Shown here piece by piece: positions 34,954 to 43,849 of a DNA stretch of 50,966 bases. The stretch is from Verrucomicrobiota bacterium (GTDB lineage Bacteria > Verrucomicrobiota > Verrucomicrobiia > CAIQCK01): positions 1 to 50,966 of the forward strand of contig JACRKA010000060.1 of NCBI GenBank assembly GCA_016219905.1, in the 5' to 3' direction. The notes under the pieces were generated by a model. The model was given only the letters and a program-made list of their open reading frames with translations, did not search any database and had not been told where the DNA came from. The position numbers and the translations under genes were made by a program. Numbering within the stretch: position 1 is the stretch's first letter; every line of letters starts with the position of its first letter.

Positions 34954-35490
34954 ATGAGCGTTGATCGCCAACCAGACAAGGTCGCATGGGTTCATTCGAT
35001 CCTTGAACGCTACGAAGGCCCGCTCGTCCGCTACGCGGCGCGGATCACCGGCGATGCGGAACGCGCGCGGGACGTGGTCCAGGAGACGTTTGTCCGGCTG
35101 TGCGCGCAGGAGCGCGGGGACGTGGACGGGCATGAGGCGGAATGGCTGTTCACGGTTTGCCGCAATCGCGCGCTCGATGTGCAGCGAAAGGAGAGGCGCA
35201 TGAAACCGGCAGGCGATGAAACGATTGAAGACTGCCCCAGCAGCGACCCGTCCCCCGCGGCGATCGCCGAGCGCGATGACTCCAACAGCCACGTCCTGCG
35301 CGTGCTCGACTCGTTGCCGGCCAACCAGCAGGAGGTCATCCGCCTGAAGTTCCAGAACGGCCTCAGCTACCGGGAAATCAGCCGCATCACCCACCTGACG
35401 GTGACCAACGTCGGCTTCCTGATCCACACCGGCATAAGAAATCTGCGCCACCGGCTCAAGGCCGAGTTCGGCCTGAGCACCAAACTTTGA
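34954..35490 (+). CDS. ECF-like sigma-70 family RNA polymerase sigma factor
   Basis: ATG 34954 (MSVDRQ...); a GTG at 34930 is an alternative. 178 residues. Region 2 (YEGPLVRYAARITGDAERARDVVQETFVRLC with the DVVQETF signature) and region 4 (LDSLPANQQEVIRLKFQNGLSYREISRITHLTVTNVGFLIHTGIRNLRHRL) are clear, with no region 1/3. It is a group 4 (ECF) factor. The downstream gene, nine bases away, begins with an anti-sigma-like segment and a membrane span, so the pair probably forms a sigma/regulator module. Confidence 0.92.
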   Translation: MSVDRQPDKVAWVHSILERYEGPLVRYAARITGDAERARDVVQETFVRLCAQERGDVDGHEAEWLFTVCRNRALDVQRKERRMKPAGDETIEDCPSSDPSPAAIAERDDSNSHVLRVLDSLPANQQEVIRLKFQNGLSYREISRITHLTVTNVGFLIHTGIRNLRHRLKAEFGLSTKL

Positions 35491-35499
35491 GAGGTTCCC

Positions 35500-37812
35500 A
35501 TGAAACTCCAACCCGACGATCCAAAACTGACCGCCTACGCGCTGGGCGAACTCGACGCCAGCGAAGCCGCGGCGGTCTCGACGGCGATTGAGCAATCCGC
35601 CGAATGCCAGCGGGCGGTCGAGGAAACCCGTCAGGCCGCCGGCCTGCTGGCAGCCGCGCTCCAAACCGAGCCGTGCGCGCAGCTTTCGGCGGCCCAGCGC
35701 GCCGCCATCAACACAGCGTTGGCGCCAGCTTCGAGCGTTTCCAGCAAGGGCCAAGCGCAGCGCGCGAGGCCGTCATTTCTCGCCACTCTGTTCGCGTGGC
35801 GGCCGCAATACGCCACGATTGGCATTTGGGCAACAGCGTGCTTGGTGGCGGTAGTCGGATGGGGCCTGTGGTTTGAGGCGTTTCACACGACCAACCCGAA
35901 GAGCGGCCAGCAACCTTCGGAGTTTGCGATCAAGCTCAACCCGACACCAGCAGCGTCGCCAACAATTCCGCCGCCCCCACCGAAAACATCAGTGCCGGCT
36001 CCGACGACGGTTTTGCCGTTAGCGTCAGCGGCGCTCATTTTGAGCAATGGGACGATCGCTGTTGGCGACCCCGTGCTAATAACTTTACCCGGCCCCTCTG
36101 TGAACAACGGGGCGGGATCGCTCTATCTGGCCGGCGCTAACACCTACAGTGGTGGAGCGTTTCTAACGGGGGGCGGACTTGGCCAGTTGAACATGGACGG
36201 AGGCACACTCGCGGTCGTCAAGGACCCGCAATCTCCAACTTTCCTCAATGGTGGCGTTGCTGGCGCATGGGCGAAGAAAACAGAAAGTCAGTCATCGGTA
36301 GCTTACGGGGTGCGCGGCTCCGCAATGGGGCGCTATGGCTCCACCGCAAAACGAGCCGAGTTTCCCGCCGCGAGTCGTTACGCTGGCTCATTCAACACCG
36401 AAGCCTACGCCCACATCAGGGACAACCCATTCCTCTCCGTCACGGAGAACCCGCTCTCGACCTTCTCGATAGACGTGGACACCGCCTCGTATGCGAACGT
36501 CCGGCGGTTTTTGCTGCAAGGCTCAGTGCCGCCGAAGGACGCCGTGCGCATCGAGGAGTTGCTCAACTACTTCACCTACGACTACCCGCAGCCGAAGCGC
36601 GGCGAGCCGTTCTCGGTGAACGTCGAGGTCGCCGGCTGCCCGTGGGACAGCGACCATCGGCTCATGCGCATCGGGCTGAAAGGCCGCGAGGTCCCCGCCG
36701 CGAAGCGCCCGCCGGGCAATCTGGTGTTCCTGGTGGATGTGTCCGGCTCGATGCAGCCGGCGAACAAGCTGCCGCTGCTCAAGCGCGCGTTGAAGATGCT
36801 CGTGCAGCAACTCGGCGAGAACGAGCGCGTGGCGATCGTCGTCTATGCCGGCTCGTCGGGGCTGGTGCTGCCGTCCACCTGTTGCGACGACAAGCAGAGG
36901 GTCCTGGACGCGCTCGACCGGCTGGAGTCGGGCGGCTCGACCAACGGCGGCGAGGGTATTCAACGCGCCTACGCCATCGCGCAGGAGAACTTCATCAAAG
37001 GCGGCATCAACCGCGTCATCCTCTGCACCGACGGCGATTTCAACGTCGGCGTGACCAACCAAGGCGACCTGACGCGGCTCATCGAGGAGAAGGCCAAGGG
37101 CGGCGTGTTCCTGACCGTGCTCGGATTCGGCATGGGCAACCTGAAGGACTCGACGATGGAGAAGCTGGCCGACAAGGGCAACGGCAACTACGCCTACATT
37201 GATTCGCTGCACGAGGCCCGCAAGGTGCTCGTCGAGCAGATGAACGGCACGCTGGTGACCATCGCCAAGGACGTGAAGATCCAGGTGGAGTTCAACCCCG
37301 CCCAAGTCTCAGCCTATCGCCTCATCGGCTACGAGAACCGCCTGTTGAGGAAGGAAGACTTCAACGACGACACCAAGGACGCCGGCGAGATTGGCGCGGG
37401 ACACACCGTCACCGCGCTCTACGAAATCGTGTCGCCGGGCCGGGTGCTGGCCAGTCCGGCCGTGGACCCGCTGAAGTATCAGAAGCCAGCCCCAGCCGCG
37501 CCGGAGCCGGCCAGCCGGGAGTTGCTGACGGTAAAGCTGCGTTACAAACAACCCGATGGCGACAAGATCAGCCTGATCGAGCGGCCCATCACTGACAGTG
37601 GCGCGGGCTACGCCGCCGCGAGCCGCGACTACAAGTTTGCCGCCGCGGTTGCTGCGTTCGGCATGGTGCTGCGCGACAGCCCGCACAAGGGCAGCGCCAC
37701 GCTGGCCGCCGCGCTCGAACTCGCCGAAGAAGGCCGCGGCCCGGACGCATCGGGTTATCGGACGGAATTCCTCAGCCTGGTGAAGAAGGCGCAGGCGCTC
37801 GGTGGGAAATAG
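35500..37812 (+). CDS. Membrane vWA protein (YfbK-like) with anti-sigma-like head and PATR-like insert
   Basis: 770 residues. Residues 1-75 look like an anti-sigma N-terminal helix domain (DPKLTAYALGELDASEAAAV) without the zinc cysteines. A membrane span lies near residues 105-127 (GIWATACLVAVVGWGLW). Residues about 200-235 read LYLAGANTYSGGAFLTGGGL, like a passenger-associated (PATR) beta unit. Then come the vWA N-terminal domain (NPLSTFSIDVDTASYANVRRFL), the vWA domain with intact MIDAS (DVSGSMQ near 410, TDGDFNVG) and the YfbK C-terminal domain. It is probably the partner of the upstream sigma factor. The PATR-like stretch is unexpected in such a protein. Confidence 0.85.
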   Translation: MKLQPDDPKLTAYALGELDASEAAAVSTAIEQSAECQRAVEETRQAAGLLAAALQTEPCAQLSAAQRAAINTALAPASSVSSKGQAQRARPSFLATLFAWRPQYATIGIWATACLVAVVGWGLWFEAFHTTNPKSGQQPSEFAIKLNPTPAASPTIPPPPPKTSVPAPTTVLPLASAALILSNGTIAVGDPVLITLPGPSVNNGAGSLYLAGANTYSGGAFLTGGGLGQLNMDGGTLAVVKDPQSPTFLNGGVAGAWAKKTESQSSVAYGVRGSAMGRYGSTAKRAEFPAASRYAGSFNTEAYAHIRDNPFLSVTENPLSTFSIDVDTASYANVRRFLLQGSVPPKDAVRIEELLNYFTYDYPQPKRGEPFSVNVEVAGCPWDSDHRLMRIGLKGREVPAAKRPPGNLVFLVDVSGSMQPANKLPLLKRALKMLVQQLGENERVAIVVYAGSSGLVLPSTCCDDKQRVLDALDRLESGGSTNGGEGIQRAYAIAQENFIKGGINRVILCTDGDFNVGVTNQGDLTRLIEEKAKGGVFLTVLGFGMGNLKDSTMEKLADKGNGNYAYIDSLHEARKVLVEQMNGTLVTIAKDVKIQVEFNPAQVSAYRLIGYENRLLRKEDFNDDTKDAGEIGAGHTVTALYEIVSPGRVLASPAVDPLKYQKPAPAAPEPASRELLTVKLRYKQPDGDKISLIERPITDSGAGYAAASRDYKFAAAVAAFGMVLRDSPHKGSATLAAALELAEEGRGPDASGYRTEFLSLVKKAQALGGK

Positions 37813-37860
37813 GCGGGCAAGACCGTTTGCTTGATGGCCGCGCGTGGGTGATTTTCTGCC

Positions 37861-40800
37861 GTGAAGACGGCGCCCGACATCGCTCCACCCCAGCCGGCCC
37901 CGCTCGAAGACTCCATCCACGAGACTGGCGGGCGTATCTTCACGCAGATGGAGGAGGCGGAGCCGCCGTCGTTGTTCAGCCGCAAGGGATTTCATGGCGC
38001 GCTGATGGATTGGGTCATGCGCGACCCGAAGTTCAAGACGCAGCTCTTCCGGTTCGTGGACGTGCTGCCCGCGCTTAACTCCGCCGCGGAGGTGGCGCGC
38101 CATCTCCACGAATATCTCGGCGATGAGCAGGTGGAACTCCCAACAACCCTGCGCGCCGCGCTCAAGGCGGGTGAGTTTGCCGGCGGGCTGCTCAGCGGCG
38201 GCATCCGCTCGCAGGTCGCCAGCCTCGCGCGGCAGTTCATGCTCGGCAGCGACGAGGGCGAGATCGTTCGCACGCTTCGCCACCTCCACGAGCGAAACGT
38301 CGCGTTCACGGCCGACATCCTCGGCGAGACCGTCGTGAGCGAGGCCGAAGCGGACGACTACGCCCGGCGCTACCTCGACCTGCTGGACCTGCTGGCCCGC
38401 GAAATGGCGCGCTGGCCCGGCCCGTGCCGCGCCAACCTCACGCCGCGCGGCGAGGTTCCCGCGCTGAATCTCTCCATCAAGATTTCGGCGCTCTACTCAC
38501 AGATTCATCCGGCCGATCCGGACACGGCCATCGAGAAGCTCGCCACGCGGCTGCGGCCGATCCTGCGCCGCGCAGGAGAGGTGGGCGCGTTCATCAACTT
38601 CGACATGGAGAGCTACGCGCTGAAAGACCTCACGCTGCGCCTGTTCAAGACCGTCTTCGCCGAGCCGGAGTTCGCCACCGCGCCCGCCTGTGGTCTCGCG
38701 TTGCAAGCCTATATGCACGACGCCGAAACCGACCTGCGCGACCTCGTTGCTTGGGCGCGCACACAACAGCGGCGCATCACGGTCCGGCTCGTCAAAGGCG
38801 CTTACTGGGACTACGAGACGATCATCGCGGCGCAGCGTGGCTGGCCAGTGCCGGTGTTCGCGCGCAAGGCGGAGACGGACGCGAACTTCGAGAAGCTCAC
38901 TCTGTTTCTGCTGGAGAACGCGGACGCGGTGGACGCCGCATTCGGCACGCACAACGTCCGCAGCATCGCGCACGCGCTGGCGCAGGCCGACCGCCTCGGA
39001 GTGGAGCGCCACGCCATCGAGTTCCAGATGCTGCACGGGATGGCCGGTGCGCTGAAGTCCGCGCTGCTCCGGCTCGACTTGCGCGTCCGCGAATACTGCC
39101 CCGTTGGCGAACTGCTCCCCGGCATGGCCTACCTTGTCCGGCGACTGCTGGAGAACACGAGCAACGAAGGCTTCCTCGCCAGCAAGTTCGCCAAGGGCGC
39201 GAGCCGGGAGGAGCTATTGAAAGCACCCGTAGGAGCCGACGTAAGGAGGCTCGCTTCTTCAGAGACAAAACCTGAGCCTCCTTACGTCGGCTCCTACAGG
39301 AGCGGAGCAATCTTCCAGAACGAGCCGCTCACGGATTTCACCCGTGGCGGGGATCGGGAGAAGGTTCGCGCGGCACTTCGGACACTGCGCTCGCAGCTTG
39401 GCTGCAAGCATCCGCTCGTCATCAACCACAAGCCAGTCACGACGAACGAGTGGACGCCGTCGTTGAACCCGGCCAACCAGAACGAGATCATCGGCTACGC
39501 CGCGCGCGCAACCGTCGCCGACGCCGAGGCCGCGCTGGCTGCGGCGCGGGCCGCACAGCCGGCTTGGGCGCGTTTGCCGGCCGATGAGCGTGCCGTGCTG
39601 TTGGAACGGCTGGCCGAGTTGCTTCGTCGCGATAAAGTCGCGCTGACCGCGCTGGAAATCCTCGAAGCCGGCAAGAACTGGGCGGAAGCCGACGCGGACG
39701 TGGCCGAGGCGATTGACTTCTGCAATTTCTACGCCGCCGAGATGCGCGTGGTGGGCCAGCCGCAGCGCACGCAGGCGGTGGCGGGCGAATCCAACTTCCA
39801 GCACTGGTGGTCGCGCGGCACGGGCGTGGTCATCGCACCGTGGAATTTCCCGCTGGCCATCCTCACCGGCATGGCCACGGCCGCACTGGTCACGGGCAAC
39901 ACCGTCCTCATCAAGCCGTCGGACCAGACGCCGGTCATCGGCGCGCGGTTGATGGAGTTGATCATCGAAGCGGGCTTTCCCGCCGGCGTGGCCAACCTCG
40001 TCACCGGGCGCGGTTCGGAGGTCGGCGCGCATCTGGTGGCGCATCCGCAGGTTGACTTCATCGCGTTCACCGGCTCGACGGAGGTCGGCCAGCGCATCTG
40101 GGAAGCGGCGGGGCGCACGTTGCCGGGCCAGACGAACCTCAAGCGGGCCGTCTGCGAAATGGGCGGCAAGAACTCGCTCATCGTGGACGGCGACGCCGAC
40201 CTCGACGAAGCAGTCAAGGGCGCGCTCATCTCCGCGTTCGGCTACCAGGGGCAGAAATGCAGCGCGCTGTCGCGGCTGATCGTGCTGGCGGACAACTACG
40301 ACAGGTTCCTGGAGCGACTCGTTGCGGCGATGGCGTCGTTGCGCGTCGGCCCGGCGGAGGAGGCGGGCGCCATCATTGGCCCTGTGATAGACCGCGTGGC
40401 GCAGCGGCGGATTCTGGAAATTATTGAGGTCGGCAAGGCCGAAGCCACGCTGGCGTGGCAGGGCGCGGTGTCTGACGACGCAAACGCCTGCTACGTGCCG
40501 CCGACATTGTTCACCGACGTGAAACCGCGCTGCCGAATCTTCCGCGAGGAGATCTTCGGCCCCGTGCTTTGTGTGTCGAAGGCGGCCAGTTTCGACGAGG
40601 CGCTGGCGCTGGCAAACGACTCGGCATTCGCACTGACCGGCGGCGTTTACTCGCGCAGCCCGGTGAACATCGAGCGCGCGAAGTCGGAGATGGTCTGCGG
40701 CAACCTCTACATCAACCGCCCCATCACCGGCGCGATCGTGGGCCGGCAGCCGTTCGGTGGGTTCAAGATGAGCGGCGGCGGGACGAAGGCCGGCGGGCGC

Positions 40801-40884
40801 GAATACCTGCTCCAGTTCCTTGTGCCGCGCGTGGTGAGCGAGAACTGTCTGCGACGCGGCTTCGCGCCGTCGGAGGAATCATAA
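37861..40884 (+). CDS. putA: Bifunctional proline dehydrogenase / glutamate-semialdehyde dehydrogenase PutA
   Basis: GTG start at 37861; 1007 residues, the length of PutA without an N-terminal DNA-binding domain. Proline dehydrogenase half about 40-450: NLSIKISALYSQIHPADPD, DMESYALKDLTL, RLVKGAYWDYET, FATHNVR-type FGTHNVRSIA, and REYCPVGELLPGMAYLVRRLLEN. ALDH half about 500-980: APWNFPLAILTGM, FTGSTEVGQ, general base Glu766 (CEMGGKN) and nucleophile Cys800 (GQKCSALSRL). It oxidises proline to glutamate via P5C. Nucleotides 39229-39297 (residues about 457-480) are a perfect palindromic element translated in frame in the linker. Confidence 0.95.
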   Translation: MKTAPDIAPPQPAPLEDSIHETGGRIFTQMEEAEPPSLFSRKGFHGALMDWVMRDPKFKTQLFRFVDVLPALNSAAEVARHLHEYLGDEQVELPTTLRAALKAGEFAGGLLSGGIRSQVASLARQFMLGSDEGEIVRTLRHLHERNVAFTADILGETVVSEAEADDYARRYLDLLDLLAREMARWPGPCRANLTPRGEVPALNLSIKISALYSQIHPADPDTAIEKLATRLRPILRRAGEVGAFINFDMESYALKDLTLRLFKTVFAEPEFATAPACGLALQAYMHDAETDLRDLVAWARTQQRRITVRLVKGAYWDYETIIAAQRGWPVPVFARKAETDANFEKLTLFLLENADAVDAAFGTHNVRSIAHALAQADRLGVERHAIEFQMLHGMAGALKSALLRLDLRVREYCPVGELLPGMAYLVRRLLENTSNEGFLASKFAKGASREELLKAPVGADVRRLASSETKPEPPYVGSYRSGAIFQNEPLTDFTRGGDREKVRAALRTLRSQLGCKHPLVINHKPVTTNEWTPSLNPANQNEIIGYAARATVADAEAALAAARAAQPAWARLPADERAVLLERLAELLRRDKVALTALEILEAGKNWAEADADVAEAIDFCNFYAAEMRVVGQPQRTQAVAGESNFQHWWSRGTGVVIAPWNFPLAILTGMATAALVTGNTVLIKPSDQTPVIGARLMELIIEAGFPAGVANLVTGRGSEVGAHLVAHPQVDFIAFTGSTEVGQRIWEAAGRTLPGQTNLKRAVCEMGGKNSLIVDGDADLDEAVKGALISAFGYQGQKCSALSRLIVLADNYDRFLERLVAAMASLRVGPAEEAGAIIGPVIDRVAQRRILEIIEVGKAEATLAWQGAVSDDANACYVPPTLFTDVKPRCRIFREEIFGPVLCVSKAASFDEALALANDSAFALTGGVYSRSPVNIERAKSEMVCGNLYINRPITGAIVGRQPFGGFKMSGGGTKAGGREYLLQFLVPRVVSENCLRRGFAPSEES
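39229..39297. repeat. Palindromic element, family C, in frame inside putA
   Basis: A perfect 24-base inverted repeat (GTAGGAGCCGACGTAAGGAG... / ...CTCCTTACGTCGGCTCCTAC) around a 21-base centre; 69 bases = 23 codons, read as VGADVRRL...YVGSY. Each arm has a GTAG head and GAGCC/GGCTC stem, the layout of a REP in a REPIN. Confidence 0.88.
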
Positions 40885-40971
40885 GTTAGCGGAAAACATG
40901 TTTTCGTTGAGGAGGACGCGGAGAGCGTTTTTCTTGTGGCGCGCGGACGGCGGGCGGTGGCACGCTGCATA

Positions 40972-41040
40972 GTAGTCCTCACGCTCCGCGTGAGGAACAA
41001 TAGAACAACAACAAACCATCACGCGGAGCGTGATGACTAC
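40972..41040. repeat. REPIN-like inverted REP pair, family E
   Basis: Two units in opposite orientation, each GTAGTC(C/A)TCACGC-TCC-GCGTGA, separated by ~20 bases. Each unit is itself a hairpin with a GTAG head. It ends one base before the ATG of the next gene. Confidence 0.88.
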
Positions 41041-41041
41041 G

Positions 41042-41662
41042 ATGAAACACATTCACTATCTCATCCTCGCCGCCCTGCTGTTCGCTCTGCTCGCCCCGCT
41101 CCATGCCGTCGGGCCGGAACACCCCACGATCCTCAAAGAGCCTGCGGACTGGCGCTTTGAAGGAATGGCAATCCCTCCGGGATTTGCGCCTGACATCAAG
41201 CTCACCGGCACCGAGGAAATCCGGTTTGCCCCCGGGATGTTCGACACCCGCTCCAGCAACTATTTCACTTACGTCGTGGTCATCATGGCCGACGGCGCGC
41301 CGGAACTGGGCGCGGCAGACCTCAAGGATTTCCTTGAGAAATATTACCGCGGCCTCAGCATCGCTGTGGGCCGGGGCAAGGGACTCTCGCCGGACCCCGC
41401 GCAGATGAAAACCGTGGTGAATCCGGCGCCGCCCGGCCCGGATGCAAAACAGAGCTTCGCCGCCGAGGTTGTTTTCTTCGACTCGTTCACCGACGGCCGG
41501 AAGATCAGCCTGAATGTGGAAGCCCTCGTGGTTCCGCGGCCGGCGTCGAAACAGACCTGCCTGATCCTGATGGTGTCCCCCAGTTCCAAAGATGCCGCTG
41601 TATGGCAAACCCTGCGCGACATCGGCAGGAAGGCAACGAGGAACGCGATGGGCGCAAACTGA
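41042..41662 (+). CDS. Secreted hypothetical protein
   Basis: ATG 41042 gives MKHIHYLILAALLFALLAPLHAV, a Sec signal peptide, and 206 residues in total. GTG 41030 and ATG 41033 in the adjoining repeat are in frame and possible; the only purine-rich stretch (GGAG) lies inside the repeat. Segments such as DWRFEGMAIPPGFAPDIKL, EEIRFAPGMFDTRSSNYFTY and DLKDFLEKYYRGL suggest a compact periplasmic domain. No family recognised. Confidence 0.72.
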   Translation: MKHIHYLILAALLFALLAPLHAVGPEHPTILKEPADWRFEGMAIPPGFAPDIKLTGTEEIRFAPGMFDTRSSNYFTYVVVIMADGAPELGAADLKDFLEKYYRGLSIAVGRGKGLSPDPAQMKTVVNPAPPGPDAKQSFAAEVVFFDSFTDGRKISLNVEALVVPRPASKQTCLILMVSPSSKDAAVWQTLRDIGRKATRNAMGAN

Positions 41663-41681
41663 GGCTGTCGAAAAGCTGTCC

Positions 41682-42734
41682 CTACTGTTTCCGCAGCGCC
41701 GCCAAAACATCGGAGCGGTTCTTGGACCAGTCCGGGCGAACCGTCGCGTCCCAGACTTTCAGGTTGTCCAGTTGCGTGGATTTGCCGCCGACGGTGAAGC
41801 CGACCATGTTCTTGGTGGGGTGATTGACGCCCTCGGATTTCAGGTAGCCGAGCGGTTGGTTGTCTATGCTGATCAGCATCTCGTCGCCGACGACCTCCAC
41901 GCGGGCCTGGTGCCACTTGGCGGGATCTAGCGCGACCTTGAAGGAGGCCGACTTGTCTTTGATGCTTTCCTGTATTCTCTTCTTCTCCTCCGCGCTCGTG
42001 GCGGGGTCTTTCATCTTGTCGTGGATCTCGTTCTTCATGGACCCGAACTTGGAATCCGCAAGCCCTAACGACGCGGGCGTGATGGTGGCGCGGATGATGT
42101 GACCGGCATGGGCTGCCTTGTAGTTGCTGTCCTCCATCATGAGATGGCAGCCCGTGGAGCCGTCAAACTTGAAGGAGAACTCGGCCACGATGTCTTTGTA
42201 GGGGAACCGCGGCTCGGCGTAGGCATAGGCGCCGTGGTTGTCCGCCGGATTCTCCGCCGCGGTGACGACGCCGTCATGGATCTCCCAGAAACCCTTTCCG
42301 AGCCTCCACTTCGGCGGCATCCCGCTGCGCGCGAAGTCGTCCTCGAACAACAGCTTCCCGGCCTTGGCGAGAATCGGCAGTTTCTCGGCGGCGGACAATT
42401 CCCTGGCGACGTCAATCAGCGTGGCGACATATTTGGAACTGCCTTCCTTGGGCGCCGTGAACGTCACAGTGACCGTGTCGCCTACCTTGACGTCTTTGAA
42501 CTCGCAGGGATGCCAGCCGCCGCGCGTGATCCGCGCTCCCTTGATGGCGAAATGGATGTTCTTCGAAGTGCCCTCGCCTTTGACGGTCAATCCGACGGGA
42601 GTCATGTTGGCCACAACGCCTTTGAGCGGACTCTCAATGTCCGGCTTGGCTCCCGGGGCTTGGGCCATCCCACCCGAAATCGTCAGGCTCACGACGGCTG
42701 CTGTGATTCCAAGAGTCAGTTTCATCGTGTTCAT
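41682..42734 (-). CDS. Secreted concanavalin-like protein (DUF1080-like)
   Basis: ATG 42734 has an AGGAGTG ribosome-binding site eight bases upstream, better than the GTG in the track; 350 residues. Sec signal MNTMKLTLGITAAVVSLTISGGMAQA. The first half (residues 30-110) is a beta-rich domain (VVANMTPVGLTVKGEGTSKN); the second (about 130-340) resembles 3-keto-disaccharide hydrolase/DUF1080-type jelly rolls: LLFEDDFARSGMPPKWRLGK, GFWEIHDGVVTAAENP, WHQARVEVVGDEMLISIDN. The likely role is carbohydrate binding or hydrolysis outside the cytoplasm. Confidence 0.72.
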   Translation of the reverse strand: MNTMKLTLGITAAVVSLTISGGMAQAPGAKPDIESPLKGVVANMTPVGLTVKGEGTSKNIHFAIKGARITRGGWHPCEFKDVKVGDTVTVTFTAPKEGSSKYVATLIDVARELSAAEKLPILAKAGKLLFEDDFARSGMPPKWRLGKGFWEIHDGVVTAAENPADNHGAYAYAEPRFPYKDIVAEFSFKFDGSTGCHLMMEDSNYKAAHAGHIIRATITPASLGLADSKFGSMKNEIHDKMKDPATSAEEKKRIQESIKDKSASFKVALDPAKWHQARVEVVGDEMLISIDNQPLGYLKSEGVNHPTKNMVGFTVGGKSTQLDNLKVWDATVRPDWSKNRSDVLAALRKQ

Positions 42735-42779
42735 CGCAATCACTCCTTTGTTGGCCGCTACACAACCGCAGGCGGATGT

Positions 42780-42856
42780 TGGCGCGCCTGGAGGGACTCG
42801 AACCCCCGACCAAAGGTTTAGAAAACCTCTGCTCTATCCGACTGAGCTACAGGCGC
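42780..42856 (-). tRNA. tRNA-Arg (anticodon TCT)
   Basis: The minus strand folds into a complete cloverleaf. Acceptor GCGCCTG pairs with CAGGCGC; D-arm GCTC...GAGC; anticodon stem GAGGT/ACCTT with loop TTTCTAA (anticodon TCT, reading AGA); variable TGGTC; T-arm GGGGG-TTCGAGT-CCCTC. Discriminator G and a genomically encoded CCA (complement of 42780-42782). All stem lengths are standard. Confidence 0.96.
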
Positions 42857-43006
42857 GGCCGGTTCGCCGGGCTGGCTTTCCGGGGAAGTATTATGCCTGC
42901 CCGGCCGCAGTGGCAAGCAGATCGAAAGGCGCGCGGGCAACATGGGACGATTGGGGCCTTGACTGGGCTGGCGCGACAAACCAGTCTTTTCCGACACGCG
43001 CGCCCG

Positions 43007-43843
43007 ATGAAAGCGATCCGGACCATCTTGTTGCCTGCACTTGTTTGCCTGCCGATCCCGCCGGATGCGATTCCCGCCGCGGCGGAAGGGCCGGAGAAAC
43101 CCCGGCAAACGGTGACCTTGCGCGAGGTCACGCGCGGCGACGTGAACGCGAAGCGGATCGCCCTGACGTTCGACGGCGGTGACGAGGAAAACGCGGTCGC
43201 GCCCATCCTGGAGGCCCTGCGAAGCCAGCGCGTGCGCTGCACGATGTTTCTCACCGGCCGGTTCATCCAGCGGCATCCGCAGGCGGTGCTGCGGATGGTC
43301 AAGGACGGGCATGAAATCGGGAACCACACGTTCTGGCATCCGCGGTTGACGTCCTATGAGATCAACAACCGGCACTTCACGCTGCCGGGCCTGACGCGCG
43401 AGTTTCTGCAGGACGAGTTGCGCCGCGCGGAGGCGGCGTTTGAACGGCTCACGGGACGGAAGATGGCGGCGCTGTGGCGCGCGCCTTACGGCGAGCGGAA
43501 CGCCGAGATCCTGTCGTGGGCGGTGGAGCTGGGTTATGCGCACGTTGTCTGGACCACGGAGGGCGCGGAGAGCATGGACACGAAGGATTGGGTGTCCAAC
43601 AAGGCAAGCCCCCTCTACAAGACCGCGGACGGGATCGTCCAGTCCGTCCTCGATTTCGGAAAGGACAGCCCGCACGGGAAGAACGGCGCGATCGTGGCGA
43701 TGCACTTGGGCACGGCGCGACGCGCAGACCGGCTGCATGAGAAGCTGCGCGCGCTCATCCGCGGCTTGCAGAAGCAGGGGTATTCCTTGGGGCCGGTCAC
43801 GGAGGTCGCCGGCAAAGAGATCGAGGCCGCCAAGTCCCGGTGA
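43007..43843 (+). CDS. Polysaccharide deacetylase (NodB-type), exported
   Basis: ATG 43007 gives a signal-like N-terminus (MKAIRTILLPALVCLPIPP); 278 residues. NodB motifs: motif 1 IALTFDGGDEENA (catalytic Asp and metal Asp), motif 2 GHEIGNHTFWHP (H-x3-H metal ligands), motif 3 RAPYGERN, motif 5 IVAMHLGT. It should remove N- or O-acetyl groups from a glycan, perhaps peptidoglycan or exopolysaccharide. The track start at 42776 lies across the tRNA and is rejected. Confidence 0.92.
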   Translation: MKAIRTILLPALVCLPIPPDAIPAAAEGPEKPRQTVTLREVTRGDVNAKRIALTFDGGDEENAVAPILEALRSQRVRCTMFLTGRFIQRHPQAVLRMVKDGHEIGNHTFWHPRLTSYEINNRHFTLPGLTREFLQDELRRAEAAFERLTGRKMAALWRAPYGERNAEILSWAVELGYAHVVWTTEGAESMDTKDWVSNKASPLYKTADGIVQSVLDFGKDSPHGKNGAIVAMHLGTARRADRLHEKLRALIRGLQKQGYSLGPVTEVAGKEIEAAKSR

Positions 43844-43849
43844 AGCGTC

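Noticed and set aside
36100-36240. A separate autotransporter gene fragment in the vWA region
   Set aside because: The reading frame is continuous with the vWA protein, so it is an internal segment, not a separate gene.
14936-41040. CRISPR array
   Set aside because: The repeats are palindromic pairs of differing families with no regular repeat-spacer spacing and no cas genes.
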